Assembly (NCBI GenBank): GCA_937885165.1
Contig: CAKZZJ010000098.1
Span: forward strand, 1 to 5,417
Source of the DNA: an uncultured Caryophanales bacterium
Lineage (GTDB): Bacteria > Bacillota_I > Bacilli_A > Acholeplasmatales > Anaeroplasmataceae
Direction of reading: 5' to 3'
DNA length: 5,417 nucleotides
Part shown: in pieces, positions 1-5,417 of the stretch
Position numbering within the stretch: the stretch's first letter is position 1
Layout of the letters: each line of letters opens with the position of its first letter
Position numbers and translations under genes: made by a program
The notes under the pieces: generated by a model
The model's database searches: none
The model's input: the letters and a program-made list of their open reading frames with translations, nothing else
What the model was told of the DNA's origin: nothing

Positions 1-2080
1 TATTATTATATATTTTTATGCTTATATTTCCAGAATCTTTTGTCATATATACTTTTGATATTTTATTTAATTTTTCTACTACTTCTTCTTTAGGAAGATT
101 ATATTTATTATTTTTTCCTACTGAGATTATACTTATATCTGGTGATACAATATTTAAAAATAGAGCAGTGGATGATGAGGATGAACCATGGTGTGCTACT
201 TTTAAGATATCAGAATTAAGGTATGAAGAATAATTATTAATTAAATCATTTTCTTCATTTTCTGTCATATCACCTGTAAATAAAAATGTATAGTTATTGA
301 TATAAGCTTTTATTACAATAGAATTTGAATTAGGATCATCATATGAATTTATTGGACCTAAGATATCAAATAAATAATTATTAATATTTATTTGATAATT
401 ATAATCAACCATTATTTTATTATTGTAATCCTTAAGTAAATCTTCAAATCTTTCATCATAATAAGGATATAAAATATATTTTACTTTAATGTTTTTTATT
501 ATTTCTTTATAATCATCTATATGATCACTATCTGAATGTGTAAGTATTAAATAATCTATTTTATTTATACCTTCAGATTTTAAATAATTATATGAATTAT
601 AAGCGTCAATTAATATATTACCTTCATTATGTGGCAGCACTATCAATGAACTATCACCCTGTCCTACATCTATAAATGTTACTTTAGGTATAAAATTAAG
701 ATAAGCTTCAAATATAATGAATAACATGAATACATCTAATGATATTATACTTATTAATTTATATTTTTTTGAAGCAATGCTATATATTAAAAATATAAAT
801 AATACATAATAAGATATCATGTAATAGATATTAAATGTCTTTATATTTATATCAATGGTGTAGGATGCAAGATTTGATACATATAAATTTAAAAATGTAT
901 ATACATATTTAAATATAAAATCTAAAAAAGGTATAACACTTATTAAAAATGATAGAGGAATAATTATATAGCTTATTGCGAGTGATAATATTGGTGAAAG
1001 TATAATAGATAATAATGATATTTTATTATTTAATTTAATAGTAAATGGTAATGTTATTAAAAATATCATTAAGTATCTTTTATATGATTTATCAATAAAA
1101 CCTTTATATTTAAATAAATCATTTCCAAAAAGCAATATGAAACTAACTAAAAAAGATAAAATAAAACCTAAAGAAAATAAATAATAAGGATTGATTAATA
1201 AAATGATAATACCTGATAACGACAATATATCAAGCCGGCTGTATTTGATTCTTCCTCTATTTAAATTTGATATTAATAAAAATAATAAAGCCCTAAGGCT
1301 TGATAATTTAAAACCAAAAAATATTACATATAAAGATACAATAAATAGTGGTATAGTTTTGTGATAATTTTTAAATAAATGGAGCATAATAAAAGAAAGG
1401 ATATAATAAAGTATCATTATATGCATACCTGAAATCGATAATATATGCGATATACCAAGGCTTGAATAAGAATCAAGTATATCATCATCAAGCTCATTTT
1501 CAGCAAATATTATACTTGATATATATGAATATGTATCTGTAGATAAGTGTTTTTTTAGATATGATAAATAATAATATTTTAAGCTTTTTATAGCGATAAA
1601 TCTGCCGGTTTTTTTACTTTCAGATACTCTTCCTGAATATGATAAATTATTAGATAATAAATTTTCATTTAAATCATAATCAGCATCATATGATTTTTTA
1701 TCATCATATAGATTTATTTTTATCTCTATGATATCACCAGGAGTATAATTATGATCTTTTTCATAACATTTTATATTACATAAACCGGTATTAAGAACAT
1801 AATATTTTTCGCATACATCAGTAATTATTCCTTTATAATTATCTTTTTTATTTGTGTTATTTATGATAATTTTAGAAAAAATTATTATCATAAATATAAA
1901 CAAAAATATTGATATTGGTATGAGAAGATTAGTTTTTCTTAATATAAATATCAGATAGATTGTTAAAAATATGAAGAAGAAATAATATTTAAATGATAAT
2001 ATTAATAAAATTACACCTATGAATATAAAGTGAAAATCATTACAAAATGGTTTTTTCTCTAATAATTTCAATAACTTCAT
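1..2080 (-). CDS. comEC: ComEC/Rec2 competence DNA channel, 3' end cut by window edge
   Basis: ComEC forms the inner-membrane channel that passes one strand of transforming DNA into the cytoplasm. The minus-strand frame stays open from the ATG at 2080 to the window edge (693 codons). Residues 16-68 hold three hydrophobic spans. An OB-like segment follows at about 80-125, with Cys90, Cys101, Cys105 and a PGD turn at 114-116. The Competence domain carries the hallmark HILSISGMHI (212-221) and an LRALLF segment (262-267), between multiple membrane spans. The C-terminal metallo-beta-lactamase domain shows FIDVGQGDS (469-477), THSDSDH (514-520), TGD (602-604), AHHGS (629-633) and a terminal DSGNISI (682-688). 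The last metal motif reads NKYNLP where YGHP is usual. Only a few codons seem to be missing; Bacillus subtilis ComEC is somewhat longer (776 residues). The start overlaps comEA by 41 nt. GTG (2089) and TTG (2092) are alternative starts, just after an in-frame stop at 2095-2093. Family assignment is secure. Confidence 0.95.
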   Translation of the reverse strand, partial: MKLLKLLEKKPFCNDFHFIFIGVILLILSFKYYFFFIFLTIYLIFILRKTNLLIPISIFLFIFMIIIFSKIIINNTNKKDNYKGIITDVCEKYYVLNTGLCNIKCYEKDHNYTPGDIIEIKINLYDDKKSYDADYDLNENLLSNNLSYSGRVSESKKTGRFIAIKSLKYYYLSYLKKHLSTDTYSYISSIIFAENELDDDILDSYSSLGISHILSISGMHIMILYYILSFIMLHLFKNYHKTIPLFIVSLYVIFFGFKLSSLRALLFLLISNLNRGRIKYSRLDILSLSGIIILLINPYYLFSLGFILSFLVSFILLFGNDLFKYKGFIDKSYKRYLMIFLITLPFTIKLNNKISLLSIILSPILSLAISYIIIPLSFLISVIPFLDFIFKYVYTFLNLYVSNLASYTIDINIKTFNIYYMISYYVLFIFLIYSIASKKYKLISIISLDVFMLFIIFEAYLNFIPKVTFIDVGQGDSSLIVLPHNEGNILIDAYNSYNYLKSEGINKIDYLILTHSDSDHIDDYKEIIKNIKVKYILYPYYDERFEDLLKDYNNKIMVDYNYQININNYLFDILGPINSYDDPNSNSIVIKAYINNYTFLFTGDMTENEENDLINNYSSYLNSDILKVAHHGSSSSSTALFLNIVSPDISIISVGKNNKYNLPKEEVVEKLNKISKVYMTKDSGNISIKIYNN

Positions 2081-2639
2081 CAGACACACCAATTATCTTT
2101 TTTAATTCATCATAGGTTTCTATTAATTTTGTATTTCTATAATTTATTATCGCTAAAGCTCTAGCATCTCCTATACCATATAAAGTTTTCAGTTCTTCAG
2201 CTGAAGCCGTGTTGATGTTGATTAAACCTGAACTAACAGATCCTTTATCATCAACACCATCTTTTGAAATAGTATTTTGAGGTGCTCTATAAGATGATTC
2301 AATTGTTATAGTTTCATTTTCATAATATCTTTTGGTGTAATTTGATGGTATTATTGAATATCTTGTGTAATAGACATTTATTTTACTTGATAATTCACCA
2401 AATGATATGCCATAAGGGACGGTTATTTCGAATGAATTAGTTACTAATCCATCATTTATAGATGGGCTTATATAATTTATTTCTCCTTCTATTTTTAATG
2501 TTATTGCATTTGTTTTTGAGTTGGTTTTTACAACATCACTTTCTTTATCATTTAATTCAGAAAATACAGGAATAAGTATTAATATTAATGTAATAAATAG
2601 AATAATGATAATGATTAATATTTCTTTTTTTCTTTTCAT
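2040..2639 (-). CDS. comEA: ComEA-like competence DNA receptor (helix-hairpin-helix)
   Basis: ComEA is the membrane-anchored receptor that binds double-stranded DNA outside the cell and hands it to ComEC. From ATG 2639 the protein has 199 residues. A lysine-rich start (MKRKK) leads into one strongly hydrophobic span (about 7-26), giving an N-in, C-out anchor. Residues 46-113 would correspond to the SLBB receptor region (TLKIEGEI, then a strand-rich stretch) but match it poorly. A linker rich in Ser, Gly and Asp follows (about 121-138). The C-terminal (HhH)2 domain is clear: INTASAEELKTLYGIGDARA (142-161) and a second hairpin at 176-193 (YDELKKIIGVSDEVIEII). The frame extends 10 codons upstream to a TTG at 2669, but that codon lies within the hairpin and would put extra residues before the anchor, so ATG 2639 is preferred. 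Neither start has a good Shine-Dalgarno site. comEB is absent between comEA and comEC. Confidence 0.9.
   Translation of the reverse strand: MKRKKEILIIIIILFITLILILIPVFSELNDKESDVVKTNSKTNAITLKIEGEINYISPSINDGLVTNSFEITVPYGISFGELSSKINVYYTRYSIIPSNYTKRYYENETITIESSYRAPQNTISKDGVDDKGSVSSGLININTASAEELKTLYGIGDARALAIINYRNTKLIETYDELKKIIGVSDEVIEIIREKTIL
2087..2090 (-). promoter_or_regulatory. Ribosome binding site GGTG setting the comEC start
   Basis: On the minus strand GGTG lies 6 nt before the ATG at 2080, inside the comEA coding region. The gene starting at 5235 has GAGGTG with the same 6-nt gap, which supports ATG 2080 as the comEC start. An ATG at 2040, formed in the TAATG at the comEA stop, looks like a classic coupled start, but its frame hits a stop after seven codons. 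The match is only four bases, so this is moderate support. Confidence 0.5.
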
Positions 2640-2649
2640 AATCAAGCAT

Positions 2650-2684
2650 TTAAAATAAAAACCACACAAAAGAATGTGTGGTTT
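2650..2684 (-). terminator. Rho-independent terminator of the upstream three-gene operon
   Basis: Read on the minus strand, AAACCACACA (2684-2675) pairs perfectly with TGTGTGGTTT (2668-2659) around a 6-nt loop. The stem is 10 bp with six G-C or C-G pairs, unusual for this AT-rich DNA. A T-rich tail, TTATTTTA, follows. It lies 64 nt after the stop of the DUF1295 gene and 20 nt before the comEA ATG. On the plus strand the 3' flank is AATATTTAG, a poorer tail, and there is no plus-strand gene to terminate, so minus-strand termination is the better reading. Confidence 0.75.
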
Positions 2685-2711
2685 AATATTTAGTTTGTAT
2701 AATTATTTCAA
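2683..2711 (-). promoter_or_regulatory. Putative sigma-A promoter for comEA-comEC
   Basis: On the minus strand TTGAAA (2711-2706) and TATTAA (2688-2683) are separated by exactly 17 nt, in the gap between the DUF1295 gene and comEA. The -35 box matches five of six consensus bases and the -10 four of six. Transcription would begin near 2676, giving a leader of about 37 nt before ATG 2639. The -35 box lies within a perfect AT-rich dyad (2702-2708 with 2714-2720, 7-bp arms, 5-nt loop), which might be a protein site or chance. In DNA this AT-rich, promoter-like strings are common, so confidence is limited. Confidence 0.45.
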
Positions 2712-2747
2712 GTAAATAATAACATAAAATTGTTTTATTTAAAAGGA

Positions 2748-3629
2748 TTATTTTCTAAATGGTAATAACATACGGTGGTCTTTTTTATACATCTCATAAT
2801 TTCTTTTATATTTTTTTAAATGATTTTCTTCTAAAGGTATAGTTATGAATATAAATAATAAATAGATTCCTAAAGCTCCAAAGATAAAGTAGAATTCATC
2901 TGGTACTCTTAGAAAATATACAAATGCCATTCCAACCCAAAATGTTATTTCACCAAAATAATTAGGGTGCCTTGAATATTTCCATAATCCTTTATTTATT
3001 AAATCTTTATTAGATTTACGATATTTTTTGAATCTATGCATCTCTATATCACTTACTAAAGAAATTATTATACCAAGTAGCATAATGATTAAGCCTATTA
3101 AGTCAATTGGGCTGAATTCTAATAAATTAATTATATACATAAAGAAAGGTAGTGATGCAGCATAAACAAGTAGTGTTGGCATCATGTGAATTCCAAATAA
3201 GCTTATTAGCAAGAAAAATTTAGGATATTTTTCTCTTATTTTTACATATCGCCAGTCGATATATGTTATATCGTTAAATGTGATGATGAAATTAATTGTT
3301 AATCTTGCTGAATATAATCCGACAACGATTAAAAATAATATCGCACCAACTGAGAAACTATCAAATTCAATCATTAAAGATAGTCCTATCATAAATGTCT
3401 GAACTGACCAGTATGGATCATAAATTGATGGGGATTTATAGATTACGCTTATTAAATAAATACCAAATGTAGCAGCTATATCGCTAAGTAATATTACTAC
3501 TAAAATAGGGACTCTATTTATCAGCAAATTAAACACTATAAAGCCTATCATATAAGCTATAGTATAAGATATCAGTAATACTACTAATCCTGATATTTTA
3601 TTGGCAATTTTTTCATGTTCTTTAGTCAT
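2748..3629 (-). CDS. DUF1295 / steroid 5-alpha-reductase-like integral membrane protein
   Basis: This 293-residue polytopic membrane protein belongs to the superfamily that holds DUF1295, steroid 5-alpha-reductase C-terminal domains and isoprenylcysteine carboxyl methyltransferases. Family features visible are SIYDPYWS (68-75, the conserved Asp-x-x-Trp turn), DIEMHRFKKYRK (194-205), the signature GLWKYSRHPNYFGE (214-227), and a C-terminal EENH...Y..Y......LLP pattern (267-290). Hydrophobic spans lie at about 12-36, 40-62, 92-108, 138-169, 176-193, 228-240 and 245-265. In the superfamily the Arg-His-Pro-Asn-Tyr region helps bind cofactor (NADPH or S-adenosylmethionine). The cofactor and substrate here cannot be told from sequence, though the pattern resembles the reductase-like DUF1295 group most. 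It starts 5 nt after yfcE, with AGGT in yfcE's last codons as a likely ribosome site. It is the last gene before a terminator. Confidence 0.88.
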   Translation of the reverse strand: MTKEHEKIANKISGLVVLLISYTIAYMIGFIVFNLLINRVPILVVILLSDIAATFGIYLISVIYKSPSIYDPYWSVQTFMIGLSLMIEFDSFSVGAILFLIVVGLYSARLTINFIITFNDITYIDWRYVKIREKYPKFFLLISLFGIHMMPTLLVYAASLPFFMYIINLLEFSPIDLIGLIIMLLGIIISLVSDIEMHRFKKYRKSNKDLINKGLWKYSRHPNYFGEITFWVGMAFVYFLRVPDEFYFIFGALGIYLLFIFITIPLEENHLKKYKRNYEMYKKDHRMLLPFRK

Positions 3630-3634
3630 ATTAT

Positions 3635-4165
3635 TTACCTATATTTTAATTCTTTTATTATTTTATCTTCAATATTATAGATAGTGATTTTTTCTTCATC
3701 TATCACACCATAACATTTTTCTTCATGTTCTTTTGGGATTGATATACTTCCGGGATTAAAATAGATGATACCATCAATTTTATCTAATCTTGTAATATGA
3801 GTATGACCATACATTATTAAATTCTTACCATCATTTTTGTAATCATTTATGAAATGACCATGTTCCAGATGGGCATTTAATGAATTAATCTTCATATCAA
3901 TATAATCTTCTAATTTAAATTCTAATACCATTTCATCAACATAAGCATCACAATTGCCTTTTACAGCAATTATTTTATCTTTTATGGCGTTAAGGTTTTT
4001 GATTAATAATTTAGGATCATAATCTTTTGGTACATCGTTTCTAGGTCCATGATATAAAATATCACCTAAAAGTATAACTTTATCAAAATTTCCTTTTTTT
4101 AACAATTGATTGATTTTCAGAGCACTTTTTGAGCCATGTAAATCAGATATTACTAAATATTTCAT
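3635..4165 (-). CDS. yfcE: YfcE-family metallophosphodiesterase
   Basis: This is a cytosolic calcineurin-like phosphoesterase of the YfcE/MJ0936 group; Escherichia coli YfcE is a manganese-dependent phosphodiesterase active on artificial substrates, with physiological substrate unknown. The 176-residue protein is full length for the family and all metal-site motifs are present: SDLHG (7-11, Asp8 and His10), GD (34-35), GNCD (70-73), HGH (102-104) and GHTH (120-123). The stretch GDILYHGPRNDVP (34-46) and the NPGSISIPK segment (137-145) are characteristic of YfcE itself rather than of other small phosphoesterases. Its ATG overlaps the upstream stop in an ATGA tetranucleotide, with purine-rich GAAGAAG just ahead, so translation is probably coupled. 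It is followed after 5 nt by the DUF1295 gene. Nothing in the neighbours indicates the substrate. Confidence 0.93.
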   Translation of the reverse strand: MKYLVISDLHGSKSALKINQLLKKGNFDKVILLGDILYHGPRNDVPKDYDPKLLIKNLNAIKDKIIAVKGNCDAYVDEMVLEFKLEDYIDMKINSLNAHLEHGHFINDYKNDGKNLIMYGHTHITRLDKIDGIIYFNPGSISIPKEHEEKCYGVIDEEKITIYNIEDKIIKELKYR

Positions 4166-5235
4166 TCTTCTTCACTTGCAAGTTTTTTGCCCTTTCTTTC
4201 TAGATAAGTAGAATATATTGTTCCAATAATAAAAGCTATTTCTGCAACAAATGTCGTTATAGTGGTAAATATTGTTTTTAGCGTTATTGGTGTTGTAACT
4301 ATAGCAAATATATTAAGTGCTAGTACTAAAAACATAAGTGCTAAAAATACATATCTTAATTTTCTTATCTTTCCTCTTCCAAGATATATTGCTAGAGCAC
4401 ATATTCCTACTAATATTTCTATGATTGTGGCAATTATAGAAGCTGAAGCGATTATAATATATACTCCTAATATCTCTTTATCTCCTTCCATTATTTGTGG
4501 CAAAGAGATAAAGATATCTATTATTTCAGGGATAGTCAAGATTGAATCAGCAATCATTAATCCCCCAGCTACTAGTAATGTTGATAATTTCAATCTATTG
4601 TGTTTTTTCCCTAATTCCCATGCTTCAAATTCTTTTGATGAATCAAGTGTCGCAAGAACATCATTATTTTTATTATATAAGATGATATTTGAAACATTTT
4701 GTTTGAATGCATCTGAATCAAGCGGAATTTCAGATTTAGTTAGGAATGCAACAGTTGTAGCCTGCCATACAAAAACCCAAGCAACAATATCTAATAATTC
4801 ATAAATAACATTTTGTCCTGTTCCGTATAATTCGTAATTATTAGCAGTAACATTAAAGGCAAGTATTATTAAACCAACTATAAAAAATACTATAGCAATA
4901 ACTTTGTTATATTTAGTCTCACGAGTGCGTGTATAGCTATTCATTTCAAGACAATCACTTAAACTATTTAATATTTTTTTGGCATCATAATCTTCATAAT
5001 CATCAATTATAAGGTCCAATTTAACCTTAAGCATTGAAGGAAATGATTTGATTTTATCTCCTATTGTAACTAATATTTCTTCTTTTATTACAATATTACC
5101 TGTTGATACAAAATTTAAATCAATAATATCTGATGCTTTATCAAAATGAAGTGGTAGAGTTATCATCTTTTTTTCTTCATCTATAAGATAATATTTTTTT
5201 AACAATTGTATTTCTCTATAATCATCTTCACGCAT
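4162..5235 (-). CDS. Unrecognised membrane protein with N-terminal soluble domain
   Basis: I do not recognise this family. From ATG 5235 it has 357 residues. The first 110 or so are soluble and charged (MREDDYREIQLLKKYYLID at the start, then a beta-like stretch and an acidic DDYEDYD near 78-84). About six hydrophobic spans follow, near 111-129, 142-165, 217-245, 255-284, 294-315 and 320-343. Between the second and third spans lies a roughly 50-residue hydrophilic loop (166-216) with LDSSKEFEAWELGKKHNR (198-215). The tail is basic then acidic (ERKGKKLASEEE), and no signal peptide is evident. A longer reading from GTG 5244 is possible, but that codon sits in the Shine-Dalgarno sequence. It is first in the operon and overlaps yfcE by 4 nt. 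The layout could suit a sensor or scaffold, but no function can be assigned. The TGA stop is followed three codons later by TAG. Confidence 0.85.
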   Translation of the reverse strand: MREDDYREIQLLKKYYLIDEEKKMITLPLHFDKASDIIDLNFVSTGNIVIKEEILVTIGDKIKSFPSMLKVKLDLIIDDYEDYDAKKILNSLSDCLEMNSYTRTRETKYNKVIAIVFFIVGLIILAFNVTANNYELYGTGQNVIYELLDIVAWVFVWQATTVAFLTKSEIPLDSDAFKQNVSNIILYNKNNDVLATLDSSKEFEAWELGKKHNRLKLSTLLVAGGLMIADSILTIPEIIDIFISLPQIMEGDKEILGVYIIIASASIIATIIEILVGICALAIYLGRGKIRKLRYVFLALMFLVLALNIFAIVTTPITLKTIFTTITTFVAEIAFIIGTIYSTYLERKGKKLASEEE

Positions 5236-5241
5236 AAAATA

Positions 5242-5247
5242 CACCTC
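5242..5247 (-). promoter_or_regulatory. Ribosome binding site GAGGTG deciding the start at 5235
   Basis: GAGGTG on the minus strand matches the anti-Shine-Dalgarno consensus over six bases and sits 6 nt ahead of ATG 5235. Its last three bases form the in-frame GTG (5244-5242) that would otherwise be the longest start, so the ATG is the functional start. This is the best ribosome site in the window. Confidence 0.8.
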
Positions 5248-5257
5248 ATTACTATTT

Positions 5258-5263
5258 ATTATA
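5258..5263 (-). promoter_or_regulatory. Candidate -10 box for the three-gene operon
   Basis: A perfect TATAAT stands on the minus strand 22 nt before the ATG at 5235. The -35 position 17 nt upstream (TTTATT) is poor, and transcription from here would give a very short leader reaching GAGGTG after only a few bases. The surrounding sequence is nearly all A and T, so a chance match is quite possible. Confidence 0.3.
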
Positions 5264-5398
5264 AAATAAAATATTAATAAAATAAAGTTTTTTTACTTGT
5301 TGTATATTTTAAAGGCCCATACTAACTTGAACTTAAGTACCATATTTAGCTATCTCAAACAATTAGTGGTTTCTTTATTATGATTTTTCATTTTGTTT
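5264..5398. other. Upstream noncoding region, no clear gene
   Basis: This stretch lies ahead of the minus-strand operon and holds no convincing gene on either strand. On the minus strand a frame from 5398 reads six codons (KQNEKS) to tandem TAA stops, which could be the tail of a gene running off the contig but cannot be supported from so little. An imperfect dyad with TACT/AGTA ends lies at 5320-5339, around a CTTAAG palindrome. No strong hairpin terminator was seen. Confidence 0.4.
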
Positions 5399-5417
5399 AG
5401 ATCGGAAGAGCGTCGTG
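5399..5417 (+). other. Illumina TruSeq adapter remnant, not genomic
   Basis: The final 19 bases, AGATCGGAAGAGCGTCGTG, are identical to the start of the standard TruSeq adapter read-through sequence (read 2 side). They are GC-rich against strongly AT-rich neighbours. This stretch should be trimmed and not annotated as biology. It also means the real contig ends at or before about 5398, and the joining bases AG at 5399-5400 could belong to either. Confidence 0.97.

Noticed and set aside
18..233. Open frame of 71 codons on the plus strand
   Set aside because: It is antisense to the metallo-beta-lactamase domain of comEC, which is intact in the other strand with all its motifs.
1..2040. Apparent gene-free stretch or comEC pseudogene
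   Set aside because: Codon-by-codon reading of the minus strand gave one uninterrupted frame from 2080 to the edge. The gene looks absent only because its stop codon falls outside the window.
2702..2720. AT-only-stem dyad (7-bp arms, 5-nt loop) as a second terminator
   Set aside because: The stem has no G-C pair and no T tract follows, so it would be too weak. It is mentioned only as a possible site around the -35 box.
4262..4804. Open frame of 180 codons on the plus strand
   Set aside because: It lies wholly antisense to the membrane protein gene, has no ribosome site or recognisable family, and its composition is what the complement of a hydrophobic AT-rich gene would give.
5320..5339. 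Imperfect dyad as an operator
   Set aside because: Only the outer four bases and scattered inner positions pair, and no clear promoter lies beside it.
1..5417. CRISPR arrays, insertion sequences, tRNA or rRNA genes
   Set aside because: No regularly spaced repeats, transposase motifs, terminal inverted repeats or GC-rich structured RNA segments were seen. The window is mostly coding.

Overview
The window is AT-rich DNA (visibly well under 30% G+C) with every gene on the minus strand and almost no space between them. The seven Trp codons in the two genes that contain Trp are all TGG, and one gene ends in TGA, so the standard bacterial code fits better than the mycoplasma code. Together with the gene families and the GGTG-type ribosome binding sites, this suggests a low-GC Bacillota or code-11 Mycoplasmatota (Bacilli such as the RF39 group or Acholeplasma-like lineages). 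That placement is inference. The last 19 bases (5399-5417) match the Illumina TruSeq adapter and are not genomic, so the window is probably the end of a short-read draft contig.

Reading right to left, in the direction of transcription: a short upstream region (5236-5398) carries a weak promoter candidate. Next is a tight three-gene operon. It contains an unrecognised membrane protein with about six membrane spans (5235-4162), a YfcE-type metallophosphodiesterase overlapping it by 4 nt (4165-3635), and a DUF1295-type integral membrane protein of the steroid 5-alpha-reductase/isoprenylcysteine methyltransferase superfamily, 5 nt further on (3629-2748). A hairpin followed by a T-rich tract (2684-2650) closes this unit.

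The second unit is a competence operon: comEA (2639-2040), encoding a membrane-anchored DNA receptor with a C-terminal helix-hairpin-helix domain, and comEC (2080 to the left edge), encoding the DNA-uptake channel. comEC overlaps comEA by 41 nt. It reads without interruption through an N-terminal membrane/OB region, the Competence channel domain and a C-terminal metallo-beta-lactamase domain, and lacks only what appears to be a few last codons beyond position 1. In the known system ComEA binds incoming duplex DNA outside the membrane and ComEC passes one strand into the cytoplasm, so the organism likely has at least the inner part of a natural transformation machine.

I found no novel multi-gene system. 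The points most worth a second look are the overlap of the putative comEA promoter with the upstream terminator, the missing His in the last metal motif of ComEC, the divergent ComEA receptor region, the unrecognised membrane protein, and the adapter at the contig end.
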